Shown one piece after another: positions 1-9,646 of a DNA stretch of 64,000 bases. The stretch comes from Hofstenia miamia. Taxonomy: Eukaryota > Xenacoelomorpha > Acoela. The stretch is taken from positions 1,952,351 to 2,016,350 of the forward strand of contig SCFE01000024.1 of NCBI GenBank assembly GCA_004352715.1, written 5' to 3'. Every line of letters begins with the position of its first letter. Position 1 is the first letter of the stretch. The notes under the pieces are model-generated. The model did no database searches and was not told where the DNA came from. It worked only from the letters and a program-made list of their open reading frames with translations. A program made the translations under genes and the position numbers.

Positions 1-80
1 GTCACCATAAAGAACGTCAAATCAAAGAAGAGGACTAATAGCTCGCATTATTGAAAATATTGCCATTAATCTCAAATTAT

Positions 81-188
81 ATAAAGATGTATACAGCTTT
101 ACCGAAGCAATATAACAAAAATGAAAAAGTTACTATAAAGATGTATACAGCTTTACCGAAGCAATATAACAAAAATGAAAAAGTTACT
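81..188. repeat. 54-bp tandem duplication
   Basis: Two adjacent copies of a 54-bp unit (81-134 and 135-188), each holding the string AAGATGTATACAGC, with no difference that I can see. No coding content is recognisable. Confidence 0.85.
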
Positions 189-1358
189 ATAACACTGCAT
201 GCAAAAAAAATTGGACGATTCTGGCTCTTACAATATGGATTCTTAAAATGGTTTGATATTCTCCTAAAAAATGCAAAGCTTAAAACTAATAAAATGCATT
301 GTATTATGATATGATATGCAAAAATGGAATTGGTTATTGTACAACAATGAAAATGTATTGCAAAATCCATGCAAGGGATTCGATTAAAACGCAAAAATCA
401 GATGAAAATCTCAAAATAATACTTCGTCTAATTCTGAAGAAGAGAATTATTCTGATTACTCTTTTTGTACAACTTGTACAACTAATAATTTCTGGAAATG
501 CAGATTTTATTGAATAATTGTGATTCATATCAAAGAGTTCACTATTGCAGACGGTAAACTTAAACCATCGAGAACTACCCTGTATTATCTAACATGCAAA
601 TGCAATTTGTCTTTTACAAAATAACTGAAAGTCCTACAAACAACAATATAAAGAAATTACACAAATTGAATAACCTGAAATTGACGGTTGCTTATCTAAT
701 AAATAATGGTGAAATGAATATAATCTTCTCCATTAATAAGTTAAGCCTGCATTTGTACTTTATTCTGGAGATGGAGAAATGCGTTTAAAAATTAATTTGC
801 CAAATAATGTACTCCAATTACACAATGCAAGATGGAACAGATAAGACATTTTCTGCTTATTTGCTGAAAAACTGATATAGCAGCACCTACTGTAATTGAA
901 GTAAGTTTGTTCATTTTAAATTATTGGGCGCAAAACATGGTTTAGTGTTGCTAGAAGCATCAATTCAGATCACTTGAATAGGTGTTCATATCTATGGAAA
1001 AATTTCAAAATATCATTGTAAACATGAATAAAGTTTTAAGGAACATCAGCCAAAGCAAATGAGCACCCATTAATACTATTTCACTTAGCAGCTGAAAAAA
1101 TAATCATTCACAATCAGTAGTAAACTGAGAACATTCTCTGAAAGTTTAGTTCGATAATAAAACTTCAAGATCAAATTAATTTGTTCGTTCATTTGTGAAT
1201 ACCAATTTTCAATAAATCCAGCTCAAATAAATATCTTAATATTTATATAAGCGGAAAGTCAATTGTTTTATCTAACACAAAACTAAATAAAGGTCGGATT
1301 CGTAATCTACGCATAAAATTTCCACTACCTCGATGGGTCAAAATAAATAATTTGACAC

Positions 1359-1396
<38 letters not shown>

Positions 1397-1484
1397 TATT
1401 AGATAGATTAGCATCAAATAATGCTAAAAGTATATTTTCACTCATGGAAGCAATTCATTATAATTGCAGGTGAACGTGAATCGG
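189..1484. other. AT-rich interval, no gene recognised
   Basis: Short ORFs here are low-complexity and match no family I know. A TA microsatellite lies at about 1364-1394. If the UTP6 break is a contig-orientation artefact, this stretch is part of UTP6 intron 4. Confidence 0.5.
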
Positions 1485-1648
1485 ATAATAAGTGGCATGA
1501 TTTATGTTCTGCCAGTGAGAATAAAGCAAAATATAAAACATGTAAATACATTAAATGCATACGCAACACATATCAAACGTTAAGAATGGGCAAGAATAAA
1601 GATGTTTTGTATACAATTTATTATATTAATACTGAAGTGATGCTAATC
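1485..1648. repeat. 164-bp direct repeat, copy 1 (outside the mariner)
   Basis: This segment recurs at 2165-2328, apparently without mismatch. Copy 1 lies just left of the mariner terminal repeat at 1681; copy 2 lies inside the element. A shared GTCGCGACT follows both copies a few bases on. Confidence 0.9.
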
Positions 1649-1680
1649 CAGTGGTCGCGACTGTAGATATATATATATAT

Positions 1681-2638
1681 TCAAATGAAACGCGTTTGAT
1701 GAATGTCACGTGTAAACTTTATTGTTGAATCAATTAATTGTTGCGGTGGAGCATTGTTAATTGGTGTATTTACGATTGCTGATGTTGCCAATAAATCATT
1801 TGTTTTAGTCAATAAAGATGTCGCTCATCGTCCTAAGTCCGTCCAAAAAAATCAGAGAGCAGTGATTCAATTCCTGACCGCAGAAGGGTGTCAACCAGCC
1901 GAAATTCATCGCAGAATGGTTGTGGTTTACGGAGATGAATGTCTTTCTAGAACTACAGTCACAGATTGGTCGAGAAAGTTTCGAGAAGGCTGAAGTGGAA
2001 CATCTGACTTGCCACGTCCGGGACAGATGCACAAGGTTGTGACTGAGAATCTCACAGAGAGTGTTGACGCAGCTGTCAGGATCGATCGTCGAAGAAGCAT
2101 TCGGGATCTGTCAGATTAGCTCAACACTTCTATCTTTTCAATGCACACGATTGTTACAGAGAACATAATAAGTGGCATGATTTATGTTCTGCCAGTGAGA
2201 ATAAAGCAAAATATAAAACATGTAAATACATTAAATGCATACGCAACACATATCAAACGTTAAGAATGGGCAAGAATAAAGATGTTTTGTATACAATTTA
2301 TTATATTAATACTGAAGTGATGCTAATCGACTTGTCGCGACTTTACATGTCTTCGGCCCATTAAAGAAATTCCTTAAAGGTCAAAGATTCCAATCGAACG
2401 AGGAAGTGAAGGCAGCTGTAAGTGACTGGTTCAAGGCGCAACCGAAATCGTTTTTCGCGGACGGGATTCGGCGCCTACCCAAACAATGGGATAAGTGCTT
2501 GGACGCTAGTGGAGACTTTTTCTAACTTACAGTTTTGTTTTTATTGTTCTAAATACACATCTATCACTATCCATTTGCATTTTAACTCTATTGAATAAAT
2601 AGGTTTTGAATAAAACAAATCAAACGGGTTTCATTTGA
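1681..2638 (+). mobile_element. Mariner element with catalytic core replaced
   Basis: The ends are inverted repeats: TCAAATGAAACGCGTTTGAT at 1681-1700 and its near-perfect complement at 2619-2638 (19 of 20 match). About 1828-2160 encodes a mariner N-terminal helix-turn-helix (QFLTAEGCQPAEIHRRM, then TTVTDWSRKFREG) with in-frame stops. About 2345-2525 encodes the typical C-terminus (FGPLKKFLKGQRF, SDWFKAQPKSFFADG) ending in a stop. The DDD catalytic core between them is missing; its place is taken by 2165-2328, a copy of flanking DNA. The element is dead as an autonomous transposon. The superfamily call is firm; the mechanism of core loss is inference. Confidence 0.88.
2165..2328. repeat. 164-bp direct repeat, copy 2 (inside the mariner)
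   Basis: Copy of 1485-1648 lying exactly where the mariner catalytic core should be, between its N-terminal and C-terminal coding remnants. Confidence 0.9.
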
Positions 2639-2652
2639 ACACGCATCAAATA

Positions 2653-2685
<33 letters not shown>

Positions 2686-5445
2686 TTAACCCTAAATTAA
2701 CCAAAATTTGTTGAACAATAAAATTTCCTTTCTTATTATACATTATTATTCCTATTAACTCTAATATCCTATAAAATAAACTTTTTTGTAATTTCTTTAC
2801 ATATACCACATATTACGCAATTGTATCTTTAATGATACAATGGTTAAATGTCCAAAAATTGAATTTCGGTTTTAAAAATATAATTTTCCAAAAACGTTAA
2901 GTTTTAAACTAGAATTTTCTATTTTTCAAAAATTCTTTTTTACAAAAATCAATTTTATTTCGTATGAAAGTTATAAAAGCAAGATTTCTCTGCAATACAT
3001 AAGTATACTTTGCACTTAACACAAAATGTCTTTGGTTGGCTTGAACAACCGATCATCTTGCACCGACCGCGTTTCTCTTGTGCAATTGGCAAATGATCTA
3101 GACCATCTCTTCTAATTTCTTGACTTGGTAAAACTGCAGTAGGTCCTCTCCGCCTTTTTGCCTCTAAGCCAACTTCTACTTGAGAAGATCGTTGCCGTTT
3201 AATATTGCTTTTGTTTTGCAAACATAGTGATTGAGCAATAAGAGATTTAAAATCCCACAGTGAAAGCATGTCTTTTTTTTTCAACAAGCAATCTTGACAG
3301 TCTCTACGATAAAGCAGCCATGAGTTTACTACTGCGACATCAGCGAAATGATAAAAAATTCGCAGATAAAATTTCTTTGTCGATTTGATTTTAGTGCGAT
3401 AAAGAGATATATAGGAGTCAAATGCATCTATTCCTCCCATAAATCGATTATAAAACTTTATAGCAGCAGGACAGGGTACATCTTCATATGTAGAAAGCTT
3501 ACGATTATAACGGACGATTGTTTCAACAGGATTTGAGCCAACAAAGTCACTAAGAAGATGAACTCCGCGATTGTCTAACCATTTGATTGCAACAATATCA
3601 ACATCTGAATTAACGAGACGAGCAGTTGATTGTACTATAGAACCTCGTCCACTTTTTCTTTTCATTTCACTGTCTGATGGAAATTTTAGACCAGGAAGGC
3701 GATTAAGCTGTACAGTAGACAAAGATAAAATTCCATTCTGGTGCAATTTTTCTATGAGTTTGGCTGATGAAAACCAATTGTCAAAGAATAGTTTATGGTT
3801 GAGATGCTTTGGAACACATTCTGCAAGTCTGAGGACAACATCGCCAGCTGCACCAATGGAGTCCGTGGCTGTTTGCTTAGAACCCAAATAGAACTCACAC
3901 TTATGAATAATACCACTCGGGCCAGTTAGTAAAAAAACTTTAAATCCCCATTTCTTGGGCTTTCTCGGGTTATATTGGCGTAATTTTGATTTACGTGTCT
4001 TTGTTGGGATTATCTGTTCATCAATTGAACACATTTCATCTATACCAATTTGACCAAATACTTTATTGTAATGATCAATGATTGGCTTGAATTTAAAATC
4101 TTTTCCATCAGTATTTGTCCTTTCAGTATTGTTAGCAAAATGCAGATTTGATTTAATGAGGTGGTACTCATTCCTGCTCATTGTACATGCTACTTGTTCA
4201 ATTCTAGAATGAGTGCTCCAATAACGCTGTGATGAGGACATGCTAAAAAGAGACATCCAAAATGAACATCCAATCCACTTCTGCAAAGATGTACGATCAA
4301 GTTTAAATGATGTATTCGGATTTTTCTGAACAGCATAAAGTGTTGATTGCTCACAAATTAAATTGCAAAACTCATCATTAAAATAATCAGAAAAATAGTT
4401 ATAAGGTAACCGAACTTCTGTTGCTGAGTGTCTTTGTCCAACCCAAGTTGAATCTGGAAAGTCCACATCTTTTATTCGCCATAGCAACTTCGATTTTTTG
4501 TCGGATATTTCTGAATTGACTTCTGGAATATTGTTATCCTCCTCACTGCTGTCAGGGTCTCCAAATGAATCAGATTCTAAATGCTCTTCAATGTCTGAAG
4601 CTTCAGAGTTATCTTGCTCACTATCAGTAGGAATATCTTCAATGTCAAATTCTTCCTTTCTTTTTCGAAATTGATAGTTGTGACTAATGTCAATTTCACA
4701 GCAATTATTATTGGTGTCGATAATTTCAGTGATCTCACCTTTCCATTTAACATCATGTTTCCACACAACCTCAGAACCCACATTCAATTTTGATTTGCAG
4801 GTACAAATGTCGTTAAAGTTAACAATGTTTTGTGAATCATCATTCCTCCATTTAATTAGGGCCTCTTTATTTTCAGTTGAGACATCAACTATTACTCCAG
4901 TCCAGTTACTATCAGGAATCCAATTTACCTCGCTGCCACTGCTTAAATTCGGAAGTAAATCTGTTACTGAAACTATATTGTAGGATAAATCCATCCATTT
5001 CACTTGAATATCCATTTTAAGTTAAATGATATTTCCAAACTTCTTTGCTTAAATCACCAATGTACCATTAAAGATACAAACACAATTATTAAATTTTATG
5101 CAGCAAGCAAATATATATGAGCAAAATCGACATAGGATAGGTTTAAATTGACCAATTACATATAAAATATATTTGATTCACTGATTGGCAATGCGTTTTC
5201 AGCACGCTGCTTACGTTCTAATTAACTTGATTAAAATTACTAATTCATGAACGACCTGCTGCTGATTAACCCGTCATTACGATGGGTATAATTAAGAAGC
5301 GCGCATTATTTTGCCACCAAAATATCTGTAATTAACAGTAAATCGCAAACACTGCTTCTATATTATTTAATATTTATCCTAATGATATATGTGGGATAAT
5401 ACATGCTATGTATCTTTAAAGATACAATGGTTAATTTAGGGTTAA
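2686..5445 (-). mobile_element. Complete piggyBac-like element with TTAA target duplication
   Basis: TTAA tetranucleotides at 2686-2689 and 5442-5445 flank perfect 14-bp inverted repeats: CCCTAAATTAACCA at 2690-2703 and its complement at 5428-5441. The element proper is 2690-5441 (2752 bp). TTAA target duplication and CCCT-starting ends are hallmarks of piggyBac elements. Palindromic subterminal motifs around TATCTTTAAAGATACAATGG occur near both ends (about 2822-2845 and 5410-5430), with a related TACCATTAAAGATACA at about 5064-5079. The left side adjoins a TA microsatellite. The long intact transposase inside suggests a recent arrival. Confidence 0.93.
2955..5015 (-). CDS. piggyBac-family transposase, 686 aa, intact
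   Basis: Single uninterrupted frame with an ATG start at 5013-5015. After an acidic N-terminal region (roughly residues 110-180, rich in D, E and S) comes the DDE_Tnp_1_7 catalytic domain. Candidate catalytic aspartates are D332 (in SIDEQI), D412 (in FFDNWFSS) and D530 (in GGIDAFD), in the usual piggyBac order. The C-terminus has a cysteine-rich zinc-binding domain (CKMIGC...CVKCKVYLC...C), as in other piggyBac transposases. This enzyme cuts and pastes the element at TTAA. It is longer than the roughly 560-600 residues common in the family, mainly because of the N-terminal extension. Whether it is active cannot be told from sequence. Confidence 0.95.
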   Translation of the reverse strand: MDIQVKWMDLSYNIVSVTDLLPNLSSGSEVNWIPDSNWTGVIVDVSTENKEALIKWRNDDSQNIVNFNDICTCKSKLNVGSEVVWKHDVKWKGEITEIIDTNNNCCEIDISHNYQFRKRKEEFDIEDIPTDSEQDNSEASDIEEHLESDSFGDPDSSEEDNNIPEVNSEISDKKSKLLWRIKDVDFPDSTWVGQRHSATEVRLPYNYFSDYFNDEFCNLICEQSTLYAVQKNPNTSFKLDRTSLQKWIGCSFWMSLFSMSSSQRYWSTHSRIEQVACTMSRNEYHLIKSNLHFANNTERTNTDGKDFKFKPIIDHYNKVFGQIGIDEMCSIDEQIIPTKTRKSKLRQYNPRKPKKWGFKVFLLTGPSGIIHKCEFYLGSKQTATDSIGAAGDVVLRLAECVPKHLNHKLFFDNWFSSAKLIEKLHQNGILSLSTVQLNRLPGLKFPSDSEMKRKSGRGSIVQSTARLVNSDVDIVAIKWLDNRGVHLLSDFVGSNPVETIVRYNRKLSTYEDVPCPAAIKFYNRFMGGIDAFDSYISLYRTKIKSTKKFYLRIFYHFADVAVVNSWLLYRRDCQDCLLKKKDMLSLWDFKSLIAQSLCLQNKSNIKRQRSSQVEVGLEAKRRRGPTAVLPSQEIRRDGLDHLPIAQEKRGRCKMIGCSSQPKTFCVKCKVYLCIAEKSCFYNFHTK

Positions 5446-5592
5446 TATATATATATATATATTATTAAATACTGCATAGTATACAGCGCCAGCATGTATT
5501 TAAATATGATCGCTGATTTACTGATATTTTTTGCAACCTACTGTTTTATTAACGTTAACTATGTATGAATGTAAATTTAATGTGTATTTTAG

Positions 5593-6574
5593 GGAATTTG
5601 ACGATTGTAAAGAGAAGATTTTAAACTATATGTTAGAAAAATTTCTGTACAATCCCAAGGCTCTGAACACAATTGTTGTTTCACACATTCGCACGCATGA
5701 AAAAAACTTTTCTATTCAATGGAAAGATGATCTTGCAGCCATATACAAATTTAAGGAATTTATAAGAACCGCCCCTAATCTAAAATCCGAACTTTATCAA
5801 GGCATAATTTCACTTATTCTTCAGCGAGTCTCTCACATTGACAATTCCAAATTTAATTTACGAAGAATAAAAATGGTGATTGTCTTGTTCATGGAATCAA
5901 TAGAAAAACGCTGTGTTTTACCAGAAGAACTTTGTGGTAAAATGATTACAATAATGAACCAGTTTAAACTGCCTGAGGCTAAAAAAGCAATACACTATTA
6001 TTTAGAGGCATCGCCAAATTTTGGTAGCATTTATCTCATTTATTTTTCTAACATGAATGAGGAAGAGTATGACATTATAAAATCCTATTTATTTAAAATA
6101 GTCAACAATGAAGTTCTTTTAGAGAACATGTTGTTTGTTACAGATTTTTTGAAGTTTATTGAAGGCGTCGGCGAAGATTTTGTACGTGGCTTTTATAATA
6201 AACTCTTAAGACAATCACAAAATCTGGAGATCATTAAACATAGTTACCTTGCTTGGCTTTCAAGAAATAATCGTGAAATTTTCTGGAAGGAATACAAAAA
6301 ACTCTGTCGCTCTTCTCCAGTATCTTTTCAATTCTATAAAATTGCTTTAGAATTTTGTGAAGGAAACAATGAAAGTATTTTAAAAGTTTATGACGATGCC
6401 TGTTCGACAATCGGTTCCAGTTCAATTGAAATTTGGATCAATTATATTAAATACTTAAGGTTTAATGGAAATCAGTTTGAAGCTGGCGTAATATATCGAC
6501 GCGCTTTAAATAGTTTAAGTGCCAATTTCATTACAGATTTTGTAGAGAATCATGCTTTGATTGAGATGAAATAA
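5593..6574 (+). CDS. UTP6: UTP6 terminal exon (exon 5), on the opposite strand to exons 1-4
   Basis: Encodes the C-terminal 327 residues of a UTP6-like protein: HAT (half-a-TPR) repeats ending in a region like the end of animal UTP6 (SPVSFQFYKIALEF, IWINYIKYLRFNG, GVIYRRALNSL, FVENHALIEMK then stop). The frame stays open upstream to 5531, but homology starts just after a consensus acceptor (tgtattttag, 5583-5592), so I start the exon at 5593. It enters with one base completing a codon, exactly what exon 4 (32502-32632, minus) leaves open. An AATAAA lies at 6657-6662. UTP6 is a nucleolar U3 snoRNP/SSU-processome protein needed for 18S rRNA maturation. No stops or frameshifts are present. Confidence 0.93.
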
Positions 6575-6662
6575 TTTTGGTGCATAGACTTGTTTCTCGT
6601 TTCGCAATGAAGAAGCTTTACACTTTCTTTATTTAGCTGCAAGCACTCACTATTTAAATAAA

Positions 6663-7796
6663 TCTTACTTATCAGTAGGGCAACAACAATTTTGCCTTTA
6701 TTGTTAATATTCGTCCTTTATTTTCTTTCTTTAACTAACAATAACCGCAATTCCACATGTAGGTAATGTAGAACAATCAACATAAAACTAATCAAATATT
6801 GAAGAAATAGTAAAATGCCAAAATAACAAATGAAATTAATGGAATTTACAAATCAACAAATATATGCCGTTTTCGCCCCTATCGCACTTTTGGTTGCCCT
6901 ACTTATTTGAGATTATGATTATAATTATACAAAAAAATCCTTGGATTTCCCTAAGCTATTGTCACTGTTGTTAGATTTATATCAGTAATGTAATTCATTG
7001 GATAGAATAGAATTTCTTATTAGGTTTAGTACATTGGCATATTAAACGCCTCAAAAAAAGCCATGATATAACAACATAAAATAAACAAAAAATGGAACAG
7101 AGCTTGCAGTGTACCCAGTTAATTGATAATTGATGATAGTTTTAGAAAAACTGAAATTCTTTTCATCATATAGAATCGATTTCTCACGGACGTAGTCATT
7201 GATTTGAATTTTGATTTTTACTAATTATATTTAATTGGTAAGTTATTCCATATTTTAATTGTGCATTTTAAAAATAACCCAAATAATAACAAATAAACTG
7301 CAGAAAGATCGTTTTATATACATTACAAATTTGTTTTGAGCAAGACACATAGATTGCTGACACTCACATGTTTTCTGCGATTTATTATTTTACAAACTTG
7401 AGTTTTCCGGTCATAATTTTCTGTGTAATTATTGGAGCTTCTGTAAAACGTGTAATTTTTAAACTTAAAGTAATTGTATAAGGAACTCCCTCCTGTTCGT
7501 GGACCATATTTTCTTGCAGAGAATGTAGGCATTCAATTCTTTAATATCTTCGATGCTTACATATACTTTAAGGGTAAGAAGAAAAATTAATATTCAGAAA
7601 TTGAACAATAAAGAATACTGATAACAATTCTGAAAGCGTCAATAAAGGAAATGCAATTAAAATAAAAATAAACAAAAAGAATTTTTACAATTAATAGTGA
7701 TAATTAGGGCAACCACATTTTAACCTATAAAATTTGAAATTTTAACCTAAAGTTTTTGTTTTTTAACCTATTATTTTCACCTATTAAAACACGTTT
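6663..7796. other. Non-coding interval downstream of UTP6 exon 5
   Basis: AT-rich. The short ORFs are not recognisable and I see no RNA gene or terminal repeat. Probably intergenic. Confidence 0.5.
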
Positions 7797-7855
7797 TTAA
7801 AACAATTTATTGGACTTTAAAGTTTGCAAAATTGAAGTAAAATTTAAAGTATTTC

Positions 7856-8386
7856 TCAATATTCCCCGGAAGGAAGTTTCAGTCCTTTTGAAGCAACTTG
7901 CGGAGCTGAGAAAAACTTCTTTCGACACTGCAAGAAGTTGACTGACAAGTTTGGAGTTTGCTGTACAAAGACGGACTGATGTCCCCTTCTCAAATTGCAA
8001 ATAACAGAAATATCATTGAATGTCAGGTCTTCCTTGAAGTCCATTCGAGACAGAGATTCATACATGGATTTGATGTCAAAATCGGCACTTTCCACTTGTT
8101 TAAGTAATTCCAATAACCCAGAATAACTCCGCGTAATTCCAGTTAACTAGATTGGAATTTCGGCTGATTTTATGGCATCTTTTGCTTTTAATACAATTTG
8201 CCCATCATCTTCAAAATTTGTTACGATCTCCTTAATTTCGGCAAATTTGGTACTGTAGTAATTGACGACCGCATCAAGTGAGGTGCCCCAACGGGTGAAA
8301 ACTGGGTTAGGTGGCGCTCGAATCTCAAAAAATTGGTTTCTTCTGGTCCCATTTTTAACAACTGAAGCTTTCAATGTCGCGACCAA
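7856..8386 (-). pseudogene. hAT-like transposase fragment
   Basis: Two neighbouring frames (8386-8147 and 8113-7856). The first contains PPNPVFTRWGTSLDAVVNYY followed by FAEIKEIVTNFEDDGQIV, which resembles the late part of hAT-type transposase-like proteins with a TRWGTW motif. The second, SRMDFKEDLTFNDISVICNL, is a plausible continuation after a frameshift. No ends were found. Assignment rests on remembered motif resemblance only. Confidence 0.55.
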
Positions 8387-8893
8387 ATTGATTTTAACTT
8401 TATTAACTTAATGCGTGAATTTTAACCGTATTAACCATATTAACTTAATGATTGCCCTAGTGATGTTACTTTCTATTAGAGTGAATAGGATTGCAAAATT
8501 TATAACCTGGAAATTTTGGTCTTCTTATATTATAAATGTGAAAGTATTTTTTATATCAATATTAGTTTTTTTAGTCTATTTATTTTTTGATAAATTTTGG
8601 TAATTCATTCCATGTTTATAGTTGTTTAGAACTGAGTTTTCTTATTATTCGCTATATGGTTCAATTATTAATTTTGCAGGAAGAAAGTCATCTTTGTTAC
8701 ATGGGAAAGTATTGTTAACTATTTTGTAGAACGTCGTTAGGGCATTAATATATAGAGAGATATTTATTCGTGCATAAAGCATAAGACAAAGTACAATTAC
8801 ACTAAAAATTATATAATATTTATAATTAAAGTTGAGCACCTTAGTTTTGATTTAAGATAGTAATGAAGAATGAAGTATGTAGTTGCTTTAAAC
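8387..8893. other. AT-rich spacer, nothing recognised
   Basis: Between the hAT-like fragment and the LINE 3' fragment. Only short low-complexity ORFs. Confidence 0.45.
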
Positions 8894-9535
8894 TTATTGT
8901 TTCATAACACATTGGTAATTTGCAAGTGTTTTCAACCTTGGCAATGATGTATTTAATAAGCTATGAAATTTATTAAATCTGCTACAGAAAAACAAATAAT
9001 GACTAACGTTTTCTTTAGTATGAATGTAATGATTATTACTACGAACTAAAGCAAACTTTGCCATGAATGAATTAAGCTTACAGTGACCAGTTATTATGGA
9101 AATATACTGATGATCAAGACTTGCAGGTAGTGATAAAATCTTATTAGGAGAATTATGTATGCTTTTTAGTTTTGGATTAGCAAATTCTTCATAGAAAATT
9201 TCAAAATTATATTTAAAGAAAGTCTTGTTTAAAAGAGTTATCATAGATAAAGGAATTATAATGTTCGAAGCAGCTGTACTAAATGATCTAGAGCATATTA
9301 TTGAATATTTTCTTGTTACCTGAATAAGAACTTTATTATAAAAAGATTTAATTTCTGTATCTGATTTCTTGATGTAAGGAAGATAAACTTCAGAAGCATA
9401 TTTAACAGAAGGAATCACCATCAAATTATATATTTCACCTATAACAAATGATTTTAAGCTAAATTGCCTATGTGTAATTTGCTTAATTTGGAATGATTTC
9501 TTTATGAGTTTGTGACGTAGTATTTTAAAATGCAT
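8894..9535 (-). pseudogene. LINE reverse-transcriptase C-terminal fragment
   Basis: A 213-codon frame with the layout of the region C-terminal to the polymerase in Jockey/CR1-like LINEs. It has a thumb-like part (IPSVKYASEVYLPYIKKSD, FYNKVLIQVTRKYSI) and then the terminal part with ITGHCKLNSFMAKF and ENVSHYLFFCSRF. The polymerase core is absent, so this is a 5'-truncated copy. It lies in the same orientation as, and about 110 bp beyond the 3' end of, the larger LINE at 9647-12652. Confidence 0.65.
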
Positions 9536-9646
9536 ATAAAATTAACATTACAATGATTATTTTTTGGGTGATCGATATTGAAAAACTTGTACAATGGTTG
9601 AGTTTGTGTTCCAGATGCTACAGATTAGACATGAATTGCTTGAACC

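Noticed and set aside
1421-1666. 81-residue ORF containing direct repeat copy 1
   Set aside because: The repeated segment has no recognisable protein homology and the frame is not preserved as part of a larger gene in copy 2.
2588-2809. ORF containing a YIYIYIY stretch (also near 60.8-61.1 kb)
   Set aside because: This is TA microsatellite translated by chance.
3348-3891. Plus-strand ORFs at 3348-3536 and 3571-3891
   Set aside because: They are antisense shadows of the piggyBac transposase frame.
5531-5592. Using the first ATG (5531) as the start of a stand-alone 347-residue gene
   Set aside because: UTP6 homology begins at a consensus acceptor at 5592 and the phase fits exon 4, so this is a terminal exon and not a complete gene.
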